DNA of 64,000 bases from Oscillospiraceae bacterium CM (GCA_022870705.1 CP072107.1:556501-620500), one strand, 5' to 3'; positions 37,211 through 46,745 are shown, numbered from the stretch's first letter. Translations and numbers: made by a program. Notes: generated from the letters alone by a model not told the origin.

Positions 37211-38404
37211 ATGGACAAGGCTTTGACGAGCGATGAACTGGCCGACAGACGTCGGCGTTTTATCGAACGCATGATGCTGGTGCACCCCGGGTGGGAAACA
37301 GCGCTGCTGGCCGGAAGGGTTAACCAGTATTATTTTACGGGGACGATGCAGGACGGACTGCTTGTCATTAAAAACGGCGGCGAGCTGGGCTATTTCGTTC
37401 GTCGGAGTTACGAGCGGGCACGGGAGGAATCCCCGCTTGATTCAATCTATCCGATGCAGAGCTATCGGGACGTGCTGGATGTTTTCAGCGGCAGTTGCGG
37501 GGCAACATTTGTTGAGACGGAGATTATGACGGTCGCTATGCTCGAACGAGTAAAAAAGTATCTGCCGATAGACAGCATTGGCTCTGTAGATAAAACGGTA
37601 CTCGGCGTCCGCGCGGTGAAGTCGCCATTTGAGTTGGCTCTTATGGAAGAGTCTGGACAACAGCATTTTAAGATGGCTACCCAAGTCATACCGGCGCTGC
37701 TGCGCGAGGGCATGAGCGAGGTGGACTTCGTCGCTGAGCTGACGGAAAGAATGCTTAAGAACGGTTATCAGGGCATCACGCGATTTCAGATGTTTCAAAC
37801 GGAGGTTGGTATCGGGCAGGTCGGCTTTGGCACAAGTTCGCTTTACCCGACAAGCTTTGACGGTCCGGGCGGCAGCCGTGGTATATCGCCCGCCGTGCCG
37901 CTGATCGGCAGCCGGGAACGGAAGCTGAAGAAAGGCGACCTTGTTTTTGTAGATACGGGTTATGGCATTGACGGCTATCACAGCGATAAGACGCAGGTGT
38001 ACAGCTTTGGCGCGAAACCACATGACAACGTCGTCCGTGCGCACCGGATGTGCATGGAAATTCAGAAGCGTACAGCAGCGCTGCTCACGCCGGGCGCGCG
38101 GCCGGGCGATATTTATCAAGCAATCATCGGCAGTCTTGACGCATCTTTTCTAAAGAACTTCATGGGCCTCGGGGCACGGCAGGCACGGTTTTTGGGCCAT
38201 GGGATCGGGTTGCACGTGGACGAGCCGCCTGTCATAGCACGCGGTTTTGATGACCCGCTGGAGGCACACATGGTTATTGCCCTTGAGCCGAAGAAGGGCA
38301 TCGAAGGTGCGGGTATGGTCGGCGTTGAGGATACGTATATTGTAACGCCCGACGGCGGGCGGTGTATCACGGGCGGCGGGGCCGATATTATCGAGGTTTA
38401 TTAA
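37211..38404 (+). CDS. M24-family Xaa-Pro peptidase
   Basis: 397 residues from ATG 37211 (TTGGAGGAACA upstream). N-terminal creatinase-like domain (~1-140) and C-terminal pita-bread domain. Metal ligands visible in order: Asp in FVDTGYG, Asp in YHSDKTQ, His in GHGIGLHVDEPP, Glu in ALEPK and Glu in GVEDTY. Probably removes an N-terminal residue before proline (PepQ/aminopeptidase P type). The VDTGYG...HSD spacing agrees with bacterial prolidase-like members. Confidence 0.9.
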   Translation: MDKALTSDELADRRRRFIERMMLVHPGWETALLAGRVNQYYFTGTMQDGLLVIKNGGELGYFVRRSYERAREESPLDSIYPMQSYRDVLDVFSGSCGATFVETEIMTVAMLERVKKYLPIDSIGSVDKTVLGVRAVKSPFELALMEESGQQHFKMATQVIPALLREGMSEVDFVAELTERMLKNGYQGITRFQMFQTEVGIGQVGFGTSSLYPTSFDGPGGSRGISPAVPLIGSRERKLKKGDLVFVDTGYGIDGYHSDKTQVYSFGAKPHDNVVRAHRMCMEIQKRTAALLTPGARPGDIYQAIIGSLDASFLKNFMGLGARQARFLGHGIGLHVDEPPVIARGFDDPLEAHMVIALEPKKGIEGAGMVGVEDTYIVTPDGGRCITGGGADIIEVY

Positions 38405-38528
38405 GGAATGGTAATTTAACGTTCGTTAGATATTAATCGGTAAATCTTTCTTATGCATTTTTGACGTTCCAAATTTAAAAAAGAATGCTATACTGCAACT
38501 AAAGTAACTTTTAAGCAAGGATGAGCAG

Positions 38529-39134
38529 ATGAATTCGATGACTCATATGATGATCGGTGATTATTTGTGCCGCTGTATTGAAGAGTCGGCCGGTGTTAAA
38601 CTACAGCGGGGCTGGTTTCTATATGGTAACGTGCTGCCCGATTTTCACCCGATGTATTTAAAGCGGCCGCATAAGCCAAATGCCTGGGCAGATTTCTTAC
38701 AGAGTGAAATAGCGGCGCTTTCCACCGACGAGGCAACAGACGGACGTTACAGCGCTGACTTTTCAACGCGGCTGGGTGTTTTATGCCATCTTTACGCTGA
38801 TTTTCACTGCTACCCGCATACTAAAGCGTATAACGGTGGCTCGTGCCGACACGTGCGATATGAATGGGATTTATACCGCTATCTGTGCGACAATAAGGCT
38901 CTATTGACTGTTCCTGGTGTCATACCGGCCACAATGTTTAAAGTGGAAAGCCTTACAGAAGACTTAGAAGAGGCCTATGCCGCTTACCTCGCCGGGCGGC
39001 CGAGTTATGAAAATGACATTCATTATACGCTGCAGGTTTGCAGCGCGCTGATAATGACGGTAATTGAAGCTGCGGCCAGAAACGCGCCGCTTATTCAAAT
39101 TGCAGAAGTGTGCGTCGAAGCAGAGGTCATTTAA
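38529..39134 (+). CDS. Zinc-dependent phospholipase C-like domain protein
   Basis: 201 residues without signal peptide. Helical domain with the metal-ligand pattern of the zinc-dependent phospholipase C family: His in MTHMMIGDYL, Asp/His in GNVLPDFHP, and LCHLYADFHCYPH. Homologues in Clostridia are annotated only by domain. It acts, if enzymatic, inside the cell. It is preceded by AAGGATGAGCAG and by the palindrome TAACGTTCGTTA at 38417-38428. Confidence 0.8.
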   Translation: MNSMTHMMIGDYLCRCIEESAGVKLQRGWFLYGNVLPDFHPMYLKRPHKPNAWADFLQSEIAALSTDEATDGRYSADFSTRLGVLCHLYADFHCYPHTKAYNGGSCRHVRYEWDLYRYLCDNKALLTVPGVIPATMFKVESLTEDLEEAYAAYLAGRPSYENDIHYTLQVCSALIMTVIEAAARNAPLIQIAEVCVEAEVI

Positions 39135-39163
39135 ATCAAAGATACTGGGAGAATACAGTTAAC

Positions 39164-39190
39164 AAAACAGAGGCGCGAGCCTCTGTTTTA
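39164..39190 (+). terminator. Terminator after the phospholipase-like gene
   Basis: Stem AAAACAGAGGC / GCCTCTGTTTT with GCG-A loop and TAATTT tail. Confidence 0.88.
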
Positions 39191-39214
39191 ATTTGCCAGG
39201 CTTCACGGTGTCCC

Positions 39215-39243
39215 TTGAAAAATTATGCAATATTCGGTACAAT
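39215..39243 (+). promoter_or_regulatory. Sigma-A promoter for the Nramp gene
   Basis: TTGAAA (39215-39220), 17-nt spacer, TACAAT (39238-39243), 33 nt before the start codon. No manganese riboswitch fits in such a short leader. Confidence 0.75.
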
Positions 39244-39276
39244 GTAACAGCTAATAACGATTGAAGGAAATGCGCT

Positions 39277-40530
39277 ATGGATATGTCATTTCTCAAAAAA
39301 CATGTGCCGAATAAGAAAGCGCTTGGCTTTTTAAAGTTTATCGGGCCGGGTCTTCTGGTTACAGTTGGTTTTATTGACCCCGGCAACTGGGCGGCTAATA
39401 TCGCTGCCGGATCACAGTACGGCTATAGCCTTTTATGGATGGTTACGCTCTCGACGCTAATGCTGATCGTTTTACAGCATAACGCCGCGCACCTCGGCAT
39501 CGTCACAGGCAAATGTCTATCCGAAGCGGCAACGGATAACTTTCGGCCATGGCTGAAAAACACGATCCTGACGTCGGCTGTGGCGGCAAGCGTTTCAACA
39601 GCGCTGGCGGAGCTTTTAGGCGGGGCGATTGCACTAAATATGCTCTTTCATGTCCCCATTCGGCTCGGCTGTGTTTTTGTTCTGGCCCTCGTTTTGTTTT
39701 TGCAGCTTACAAACTCATATAAAAGGATTGAAAAGATCATAATCGGCTTCGTCTCCCTCATCGGGCTGTCGTTTCTGTATGAGCTTTATATCGTCCCGCT
39801 TGACTGGGGCAGTGCCGCTGCCGGTTGGGTGGTGCCGACCGTGCCGTATGGCGCGATGCCCATCATCATGAGCGTCCTTGGCGCCGTTGTTATGCCGCAT
39901 AATTTATTTTTGCACAGCGAAATTATTCAGTCGCGCGAGTGGCATTTAACGGACGAGCACGTTATTAAAAAGCAGCTTAAGTATGAGTTTGCCGATACGC
40001 TTTTATCGATGGTGATTGGCTGGGCCATCAACAGCGCCATGATTCTCATCGCCGCGGCGACGTTTTTTAAGCAGGGAACGACTGTTACCGATCTGGCGCA
40101 GGCACAGGTGATGCTGCAGCCGATATTGGGCAACGGCGCAGCCGTTATTTTTGCGTTGGCGCTTTTATTTGCCGGTGTTGCCTCGAGCATTACGGCCGGA
40201 ATGGCAGGCGGGAGCATTTTTGCCGGGATGTTCGGAGAGCCTTATGACATCGGGGACCTTCACAGCAAGCTCGGCGTTATGATCACAATGGTGACGGCCG
40301 CCGGTGCCGTCTTCCTCATCCGGTCGCCTTTTGATGGGCTGATTTATTCACAGATGTTCTTGAGCATTCAGCTGCCGATAACCATCGTGACGCAAATTAT
40401 GCTGACGTCGTCTAAAAAAGTGATGGGTAAATACGCCAATTCAAAGCTCGACACAGTTTTACTCTGGCTGTTTGCCGGTGCTGTCATCGGACTTAATATT
40501 GCCCTGTTTGCAAGTTATTTGCTGAAATAA
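39277..40530 (+). CDS. Nramp-family divalent metal transporter
   Basis: 417 residues, ~11 membrane helices. Metal-binding residues of the family are all present: DPGN in GFIDPGNWAANI (helix 1) and MPHN in VVMPHNLFLHS (helix 6), so it should carry Mn2+/Fe2+ with protons. The retained helix-6 methionine favours transition metals over the Mg- or Al-type relatives. It begins a run of three genes (transporter, lipoprotein, Bax-inhibitor-type) with short gaps. AAGGAAA ribosome site. Often called mntH. Confidence 0.92.
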   Translation: MDMSFLKKHVPNKKALGFLKFIGPGLLVTVGFIDPGNWAANIAAGSQYGYSLLWMVTLSTLMLIVLQHNAAHLGIVTGKCLSEAATDNFRPWLKNTILTSAVAASVSTALAELLGGAIALNMLFHVPIRLGCVFVLALVLFLQLTNSYKRIEKIIIGFVSLIGLSFLYELYIVPLDWGSAAAGWVVPTVPYGAMPIIMSVLGAVVMPHNLFLHSEIIQSREWHLTDEHVIKKQLKYEFADTLLSMVIGWAINSAMILIAAATFFKQGTTVTDLAQAQVMLQPILGNGAAVIFALALLFAGVASSITAGMAGGSIFAGMFGEPYDIGDLHSKLGVMITMVTAAGAVFLIRSPFDGLIYSQMFLSIQLPITIVTQIMLTSSKKVMGKYANSKLDTVLLWLFAGAVIGLNIALFASYLLK

Positions 40531-40543
40531 GGCGGGTGAGATT

Positions 40544-41683
40544 TTGAAACGGATATCAGCTGTTATTCTAATCGGCGTTCTGCTCCTGTCAGCCTCTTCC
40601 TGCAAAAACATGCAAACGGCAGGGCAGACTGGGCAAAATGCGGACGCGGCAACGCCAAGCGTATTGGCGTCGACGACCGACGCGACATCGAATCCTGAAA
40701 ACGCGATTCAATTGCAAGGGACGATTGGCACGCTGCCCGTTCATATGACGCTTATCATAAAGGCAGGGAAGGTGACAGGGTCGTATTACTACGACACCAT
40801 CAAGCAGGCGATAAAGCTTGACGGGATGATTGAAGTAAATAGAATGATTAACTTCAGCGAATATGGCGCAGATGGAAAAGAGGCTGGTAAATTTGACGGC
40901 TGGTACACGCCCGGTATCAGCTTAACCGGCTTATGGACAAATGCCAAAACCAATGAAATACTGAAGTTTAACCTGAATGTCATCGATGGTATTCCGAAAG
41001 ATGCTGTTTGGTCCGGCGAATGGAACCGGAAGAATGGCGGTGTGTTTAACACATCGACGCTTGTTATCTTCAACGAGACAAAAACGAGCTTCGATTTTCA
41101 GATCAGCGCTTTTTTTGGCGGCCACATGGGCTTTTTTGACGGGACGGCAACGATCAGCGGAAATACTGCCATCTGTATGGAAGCTGAGACGCGGGCCGAG
41201 ATCACAATGAAGCTGCATAACGGCGATATTGAATTGGGCGCAAACGAAGCAGCAAACGGATATGGCGGTGCCGGCGTCTATTTTGAAGGCACCTACACGA
41301 AAGATAAACTGCCGGAAATGACGCTGCTGAGTACCGGTTATGTTGAAAGCAAAACGCAGGAAGACGAATTTAAAGCCCTCGTCGGGGCGGATGCCGAGCT
41401 GTTTTTAAACACGGCGCAGATTAAAGACGACCTCGAGGATTTGGACGGGTATCACGCGACGTGCTACCATTGGTGGGTTGTCGGTCTTGTGGGCACGAAC
41501 GAATCCGTTGTGATGTTTCTGCCGGATGGGACGATTTGCGGGGCTGTTTTAGACCCCGGCACTGAAATCGTCAAGGTGTATACAAACAGCCCCGCCATAA
41601 AGAGCGTCCCAAAAACGATTCAGGCGTGGATCGATACGTTGCACGTAAAAGACGTTAAATTCATCACAAACCAAAAAGATTAA
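40544..41683 (+). CDS. Predicted lipoprotein of unknown function
   Basis: 379 residues, TTG start at 40544 with GGGTGAG upstream, 13 nt after the transporter gene. Signal peptide with lipobox LSASSC: Cys20 would be lipidated. After a Ala/Thr/Ser-rich linker (~25-55) the protein is beta-rich, with two similar-looking halves beginning IQLQGTIGTLPVHMTLIIKAGKVTG (in part GTIGTLPVHMTL) and WSGEWNRKNGGVFN. It is probably anchored on the outside of the membrane. No catalytic motif recognised; coupling with a metal transporter is suggestive only. Confidence 0.75.
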   Translation: MKRISAVILIGVLLLSASSCKNMQTAGQTGQNADAATPSVLASTTDATSNPENAIQLQGTIGTLPVHMTLIIKAGKVTGSYYYDTIKQAIKLDGMIEVNRMINFSEYGADGKEAGKFDGWYTPGISLTGLWTNAKTNEILKFNLNVIDGIPKDAVWSGEWNRKNGGVFNTSTLVIFNETKTSFDFQISAFFGGHMGFFDGTATISGNTAICMEAETRAEITMKLHNGDIELGANEAANGYGGAGVYFEGTYTKDKLPEMTLLSTGYVESKTQEDEFKALVGADAELFLNTAQIKDDLEDLDGYHATCYHWWVVGLVGTNESVVMFLPDGTICGAVLDPGTEIVKVYTNSPAIKSVPKTIQAWIDTLHVKDVKFITNQKD

Positions 41684-41753
41684 CAAATTTGTGATAAATA
41701 ACCCCTTAAAAAAGCATACTCTGTGCGTAGATAATAATAAAGAAGGCGATTTG

Positions 41754-42425
41754 ATGTATCCGCAATTCAAGGAGAAAACCTTTTTTTCACGCGTTTTTTT
41801 CAATATGACGTGGGCCCTTGTGCTGACAGCACTGACAGCCTACGGCATTGCCAGCTATCCGCCTTTTATTGGTGCCGTTATGTCCAATTGGACGGGCCTG
41901 TTTATCCTGATGATTCTGGAGGTTGTTCTCGTCTTTTTCCTGTCACGGCGCATTATGGTCATGAGTATCGGCGCGGCGTATCTTGGCCTTATTGTATTTT
42001 CGCTTGTCAACGGCGTGACGCTGTCGCTGATCTTTGTTGTTTATGATATCTCATCGATCTTCGTCGTGTTTTTCGCAGCGGCGGGCCTTTTCCTCGCCAT
42101 GGGCCTATTCGGTTTTGTGACGAAAACCGACCTGTCACCTATTGGCCGCTTTCTGATTATGGGACTGTTTGGCATCATCATCGCCTCCTTGATTAATCTT
42201 TTTATCGGAAGCGAGATGCTGATGTACCTGTTCAGCTTTGTGGCTGTCTTGATTTTCTCAGGCCTGACGGCCTATGATATGCAGTGGCTCAAACGCGTCT
42301 ATGAGAGCGGCGGCCTCACGCCGGAGCAGTATGAAAAGTTTGCCATCATCGGGGCCTTAAAACTTTATCTGGATCTCATTAACCTGTTTCTGAACCTCCT
42401 GCGGATTTTTGGACGTCGGCGATGA
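41754..42425 (+). CDS. Bax inhibitor-1 / YccA-family membrane protein
   Basis: 223 residues from ATG 41754. Seven membrane helices; C-terminal signature LTAYDMQWLKRVY and ALKLYLDLINLFLNLLRIFGRR is typical of the family, including the pH-sensing Asp residues in the last two helices. Bacterial members behave as calcium-leak channels or FtsH modulators. Its stop overlaps the start of the AlkD-like gene by 4 nt (ATGA). Confidence 0.93.
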   Translation: MYPQFKEKTFFSRVFFNMTWALVLTALTAYGIASYPPFIGAVMSNWTGLFILMILEVVLVFFLSRRIMVMSIGAAYLGLIVFSLVNGVTLSLIFVVYDISSIFVVFFAAAGLFLAMGLFGFVTKTDLSPIGRFLIMGLFGIIIASLINLFIGSEMLMYLFSFVAVLIFSGLTAYDMQWLKRVYESGGLTPEQYEKFAIIGALKLYLDLINLFLNLLRIFGRRR

Positions 42426-43087
42426 TATGTCTGAAACCGGACATTTTCAAAGCTTTCTACGCGGCTCGAAATGATGCAAACGCCGGGCCGATGGCGGCTT
42501 ATATGAAAAACAAATTTCCGTTTCTCGGCATTAAAACGCCGGAGCGCAAATTGCTCTGCAGCGCATTTCTGAAGGAGATGAAAAAAGACCGCAGCATTGA
42601 CTGGCCTTTCATTTGGACCTGTTATGACCTGCCTGAGCGCGAGTTTCAATATCTGGCGCTTACTTATCTGGAAACAGTAAAAAAGCTTCTCGTGCCAGAG
42701 GATATCCCGGCGCTTGAAAAGCTTGTGACGACGAAGTCGTGGTGGGACACGGTCGATACGATTGACGCCTTTGTCGGTGATTTGTGCTTGCGGCATCCAA
42801 GTGTCAAAGAGACGGACATCCCGCGCTGGATTGCAAGCGACAACATTTGGCTCAAACGCATTGCGATTGATTTTCAGCTGCAATACCGGGAGAAGACGGA
42901 CACGGCTGTATTAAGCTGCGCCATCTTGTCAAACACCGGGTCGAAGGAATTCTTCGTCAACAAGGCCATCGGCTGGGCGCTGCGGGAGTATTCCAAAACG
43001 GACAAGGCCTGGGTACGCCGCTTTGTTGATGAAAACAAAAACACGCTGAGCGCGCTCAGCGTGAAGGAAGCCAGCAAATACATATGA
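42422..43087 (+). CDS. AlkD-like DNA alkylation repair protein
   Basis: 221 residues of HEAT-like helical repeats. KNKFPFLGIKTPERK near the start and TKSWWDTVDTIDAF in the middle match AlkD: the Trp-Trp and the Asp of DTVD are the catalytic/aromatic cleft residues that remove N3- and N7-alkylated bases without base flipping. Translationally coupled to the Bax-inhibitor-type gene by ATGA overlap. Confidence 0.92.
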   Translation: MICLKPDIFKAFYAARNDANAGPMAAYMKNKFPFLGIKTPERKLLCSAFLKEMKKDRSIDWPFIWTCYDLPEREFQYLALTYLETVKKLLVPEDIPALEKLVTTKSWWDTVDTIDAFVGDLCLRHPSVKETDIPRWIASDNIWLKRIAIDFQLQYREKTDTAVLSCAILSNTGSKEFFVNKAIGWALREYSKTDKAWVRRFVDENKNTLSALSVKEASKYI

Positions 43088-43106
43088 GAAATCAATACGA
43101 AATAAT

Positions 43107-43139
43107 AATGGCAGCCCGCCGTTTCGATGGGCTGCCATT
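43107..43139. terminator. Hairpin between convergent genes
   Basis: Stem AATGGCAGCCC / GGGCTGCCATT between the alkD-like gene and the minus-strand GGDEF gene. Confidence 0.78.
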
Positions 43140-43143
43140 GCAT

Positions 43144-44109
43144 TTACCCGGCATGATCCATATGCGGCGTCGATTGTCGGCGCATATCCTTAACGAAGGA
43201 GCTGCCGCGCATCGACTTTGCTTTTTTCTTCAGCTCCGCGGCAATGTCGGACACCTCCAGAAAAGTCGAAAACGTTCTGTACTCGTTCGTCACGATCCCA
43301 AGCGAGATGGTCATAATCGGATAGACCGTTTTATTGCCCTGCCGGCTGTATGTGACGATAAAGCCGTTCTCCAGATCCGTCGGTTCGTAAAGCGCGCGGA
43401 TTCTGAAATCAAATTTCTCAATAATGTCCTTGCAGATCATTTCGGCACAAAAGGGGTCAATAATAACAATAAAATCGTCACCGCCGATATGACCAACAAA
43501 AGCGCTGCTGTCACAGCCTTTTGCCGCGTCATGTAGGATATCGGCCGTCAGCTTAATGGCGCTGTCACCTTTGGAGAAGCCGTAGACATCGTTATACGCT
43601 TTGAAATTATCGAGGTCGGCATAAATCGCGGCAAAAGGGGCGGCTTTCTGAATGCGGCTTTCGAGCTCTCGTTGTATTTCCAGATTACCGGGCAGACCGG
43701 TAAGAGGATTTGCATCCCTGTTCCGGTCAATGCGCCGGAGCGTGTTTTTAACACGGCTGACAAGCTCCCTGTTGTCAAACGGTTTAACAATATAATCGTC
43801 GGCCCCGAGCTCAAGGCCAATGAGCATATCCTCGTGATTATCCTGACCTGTCAGCATGATAATAGGCATGAGATTATTGCTTTCTGATTCACGCAGCAGC
43901 CGGCAGATTTCAAAACCGCTGATGTCCGGCATGACGACGTCCAACAAGAGAAGATCCGGCTTTTCTTCCTGCACAAGACGCAGCCCCTCTTCACCGTTGA
44001 TCGCCCGAATCACGTCATACCCGGCCGGTGTTAAGGCGATTGCGATGACTTTGGCATAAAAATTACTGTCGTCTATCAGCAGAATTTTTTTCTTTGTCAA
44101 ATAACCCAC
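43144..44109 (-). CDS. Response regulator with GGDEF diguanylate cyclase domain
   Basis: About 321 residues. Receiver domain (~5-125) with IDDS, phospho-acceptor Asp in LLLDVVMPD, Thr in MLTGQD and Lys in VKPFDN; then a GGDEF-type domain with NPLTGLPGN, YADLDNFKAYND and the active loop GGDDF. A GGDDF loop is compatible with cyclic-di-GMP synthesis. No RxxD inhibitory site found. Start uncertain: GTG 44109 or TTG 44100; the longer frame to 44238 runs through AT-rich non-coding DNA. It is the last host-type gene before the phage region. Confidence 0.88.
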   Translation of the reverse strand: MGYLTKKKILLIDDSNFYAKVIAIALTPAGYDVIRAINGEEGLRLVQEEKPDLLLLDVVMPDISGFEICRLLRESESNNLMPIIMLTGQDNHEDMLIGLELGADDYIVKPFDNRELVSRVKNTLRRIDRNRDANPLTGLPGNLEIQRELESRIQKAAPFAAIYADLDNFKAYNDVYGFSKGDSAIKLTADILHDAAKGCDSSAFVGHIGGDDFIVIIDPFCAEMICKDIIEKFDFRIRALYEPTDLENGFIVTYSRQGNKTVYPIMTISLGIVTNEYRTFSTFLEVSDIAAELKKKAKSMRGSSFVKDMRRQSTPHMDHAG

Positions 44110-44320
44110 CACACTTCTTTCAGCACATGCCTTATATATCGGATGAATTTTCCATAACAATATGATAATAGTTGAGAAAATTATTAATATTTTCATATCT
44201 GTAAATTTAAGGGCATGTCGGTACAAAATAACCGACAAAATTGTTCTAAAATATTGCGCTTAAAAAAGACGGTCAGTATAATTAGGCCTATGAGATTTTG
44301 AAGGACAGGGTGATCGATGG

Positions 44321-44701
44321 ATGCCGGAGCAGGGCGCAAAAAGAACCGTTAAGGATCTTCAGCGGCGGGTTGATGACTATTTCTCAGAGTGTTCGGCGAA
44401 AAAGATTTACCCCGATGAAGCGGGCCTTATCTTGTTTCTCGGCTTTGACAAAGAGACGTATGAGCGCTGTTTGAGCGGGAAGATGGGAAAAGGCAATGCC
44501 GACTGCCTGAAAAAAGCAGCGCTCCGGCGCGAGAGCATTATCGTTCGGGAATTGTACGGTACAGACAAAGCGGCGACTGGGAAAATATTTCTGGCGCGCC
44601 AGGCCGGAAACGGCGGACTGACGGACAAGATGAGAGAGGACACAAATCACGTCACAATTGATGTTCGTTTCAACGGCGGCGAGAAAGGGTTGTTTGATTA
44701 A
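44321..44701 (+). CDS. Probable phage terminase small subunit
   Basis: 126 residues. N-terminal half reads like a helix-turn-helix DNA-recognition domain (PDEAGLILFLGFDKETYERCLSG begins PDEAGLILFLGF), followed by a helical oligomerisation part and a charged tail. It stands directly before a zinc-ribbon gene and the large terminase, the normal place for TerS, which selects phage DNA for packaging. Sequence identity to a named TerS family is not certain. AAGGACAGGG lies ahead of the start. Confidence 0.65.
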   Translation: MPEQGAKRTVKDLQRRVDDYFSECSAKKIYPDEAGLILFLGFDKETYERCLSGKMGKGNADCLKKAALRRESIIVRELYGTDKAATGKIFLARQAGNGGLTDKMREDTNHVTIDVRFNGGEKGLFD

Positions 44702-44712
44702 GGAGTGTGATG

Positions 44713-44874
44713 ATGACAGAGGCGGTGACCGCCGTAATCCGACATGACGAGGCACTTTGTCCGCATTGCCTGAAAAGGTTGTGTCGTCTTGAAAAAGGGG
44801 GGCGGGCAAACGGCGTTGAACTGTGGTGCAAGGTCTGCCGGGCACCAATTATGCTGACATTTAATTGGGACTAA
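44713..44874 (+). CDS. Small zinc-ribbon protein, Com-like
   Basis: 53 residues after AAGGAGTG, start at the second of two adjacent ATGs (44710/44713). Two Cys pairs, CPHC and WCKVC, spaced ~24 residues, form a zinc ribbon as in phage Mu Com, a zinc-finger mRNA-binding regulator. A regulatory RNA- or DNA-binding role is inference. Located between small and large terminase genes and followed by a terminator-like hairpin. Confidence 0.7.
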   Translation: MTEAVTAVIRHDEALCPHCLKRLCRLEKGGRANGVELWCKVCRAPIMLTFNWD

Positions 44875-44894
44875 AAAAAGAATACAGAGCCTGA

Positions 44895-44942
44895 GAGCCG
44901 ATAGACCGGTTGGGGGAACCCAACCGAACTGTCGGCTTTTTT
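44895..44942 (+). terminator. Terminator between zinc-ribbon and terminase genes
   Basis: Long imperfect stem AGCCGATAGACCGGTTGGG / CCCAACCGAACTGTCGGCTT with GGAA loop and six T. Its place inside the late phage unit suggests regulated read-through or a processing signal. Confidence 0.85.
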
Positions 44943-44966
44943 GATTAGTTTACGCAGGGGGCTTTC

Positions 44967-46361
44967 ATGGCACGGAGAAAAAAATTAAGTTCCGGCGAGA
45001 TCGTTGTTAACCTTGGCGAGGCTAATCCGAAGCAGCTTCTTTTCTACAAAAGTCGGACACTTTATACGGCCTACGGCGGGGCCAAGGGCGGCGGCAAAAC
45101 ACATGCCATCCGCATCAAAGCCGTCGGCGGGGCTATTCGTTGGCCGGGCATCAGAATACTCATCATTCGACGGACGTATCCGGAACTTCAGCAAAATCAC
45201 ATTGAGCCCATTTTAAAGCTTGTTCCGTCGGAGCTGGCAACTTATAACGGCACGCTGCACACCCTTTATTTTATAGACGGCTCAATGATCAAGTTTGGTC
45301 ATTATCAAAGCGCGACTGCCGAGCAGGAATATCAGGGGCAGGAATATGACTGGATCTTCATGGATGAGGCCACGCAGTTTACAGAGCAGGAATTCCGGTA
45401 TCTCGGCGGCTGCTTACGCGGTGTTAACGAGATTCCGAAAAGGTTTTACCTCACCTGCAATCCTGGTGGCGTCGGTCACCAATGGGTCAAGCGGCTGTTT
45501 ATCGACCGGCGATTTAAGACGGCAAGCGCAAACCCCGAGGAAAACGAGCAGCCTGAGGATTACACCTTTATTTTTGCCTCGGTGGAGGACAACACGCACC
45601 TCATAAAGTCGTCCCCGGCCTACCTTTCCATGCTGTCAAACCTGCCGGAAAACAGGCGGCGCGCTTATCGATATGGCGAGTGGGATGCGCTGTCCGGCAC
45701 GTATTTCTCGGAATTCTCAACAGCCAGGCATGTTATAAAACCGTTTGTCATCCCTGACGGTTATCTGCGCTACAGGGCATTTGACTATGGCCTTGATATG
45801 CTGGCCTGCTGCTGGATTGCCGTCGATGAGACGGGGCGGTGCTATGTGTACAGAGCGCTGAAAAAGGCAGGGCTCGTTGTATCCGAGGCGTCTGCCGTGA
45901 TCCGGGAGGCAACGCTTTATCAGGAGCAGATCGCCGTTACCTATGCACCGCCGGATATGTGGAACCGGCAAAAAGACAGTGGTAAAACGATGGCGGAACT
46001 CTTTTTCTCAAACGGTGTGCCAATTATCCGCGCTGACAGCAGCAGGGTTCAAGGACATATGCAAATAAAGGAAATGCTCATGGACCGGACGGACGGCAGG
46101 CCGGGGCTTCTCATCTTCGACACCTGCCGGGGCCTTATCGAGGATATACAAGCTATTCTGGCCGATGAAGCCAATCCAAATGACTGCGCGCGGCAGCCAC
46201 ATGACATCACACACAGCGTCGACGCGCTGCGGTACTTCTGTGTATCGCGCTATTTAACGCCGGAGATGAAAATCGACACCCGGCTCGGGCAAGAAACGGC
46301 AGAATACTCGATGTTTATGACAGGCGGGGAGTTGAGAAGCGGATATTTATATGATGCCTAA
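44967..46361 (+). CDS. Phage terminase large subunit
   Basis: 464 residues. Packaging motor: Walker A GGAKGGGKTHA (~residues 37-47), Walker B with catalytic Glu IFMDEATQF, motif III LTCNPGG, then the RNase H-like nuclease with first Asp in AFDYGLD and a late Asp in THSVDALRYF. It translocates DNA into the capsid and cuts concatemers. Full length. Confidence 0.95.
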   Translation: MARRKKLSSGEIVVNLGEANPKQLLFYKSRTLYTAYGGAKGGGKTHAIRIKAVGGAIRWPGIRILIIRRTYPELQQNHIEPILKLVPSELATYNGTLHTLYFIDGSMIKFGHYQSATAEQEYQGQEYDWIFMDEATQFTEQEFRYLGGCLRGVNEIPKRFYLTCNPGGVGHQWVKRLFIDRRFKTASANPEENEQPEDYTFIFASVEDNTHLIKSSPAYLSMLSNLPENRRRAYRYGEWDALSGTYFSEFSTARHVIKPFVIPDGYLRYRAFDYGLDMLACCWIAVDETGRCYVYRALKKAGLVVSEASAVIREATLYQEQIAVTYAPPDMWNRQKDSGKTMAELFFSNGVPIIRADSSRVQGHMQIKEMLMDRTDGRPGLLIFDTCRGLIEDIQAILADEANPNDCARQPHDITHSVDALRYFCVSRYLTPEMKIDTRLGQETAEYSMFMTGGELRSGYLYDA

Positions 46362-46418
46362 GCGCAATGCGTCGGGAGAACAATACAAAATTTAAGCAAT
46401 TGTTTAAGGAGAGAAACC

Positions 46419-46745
46419 ATGGAACTGACGACACTCATATTAGCGCAGCTGCTGTTTGTCACGCTGCTTGTTCTCGGAGCCCGTCTTGAGCGAAAAATGA
46501 GCGCTGCAGGGCGAGAAAACGATGAAAATTTGAAGCGGCTGCGTCATCGCTTGGATGCGCTGGCGGCTGATGCCGAAACCATGAAAAAAGAGCTCTCTGC
46601 GCTTTTACGCAGCACAGACGAAGCAGAAGACCAGTCAGAGGAGGAAGCGTTGAAGTCTTTATCGGCTGAAAAGGACTTTACGGAGAGTATCGCCAGCATT
46701 CTTGGCTATGGGCTCGACAGGGTGCGCGATAAACGGCCGTCTTAG
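46419..46745 (+). CDS. Hypothetical phage protein with membrane helix and coiled coil
   Basis: 108 residues. N-terminal hydrophobic helix (~3-20) then charged helices with heptad pattern (ENLKRLRHRLDALAAD). Not recognised. Position between terminase and portal is common for small phage genes of unknown role. AAGGAGAG ribosome site. Confidence 0.65.
   Translation: MELTTLILAQLLFVTLLVLGARLERKMSAAGRENDENLKRLRHRLDALAADAETMKKELSALLRSTDEAEDQSEEEALKSLSAEKDFTESIASILGYGLDRVRDKRPS

Noticed and set aside
39190-39276. Manganese riboswitch before the Nramp gene
   Set aside because: Leader from promoter to start is only ~33 nt, too short for the aptamer.
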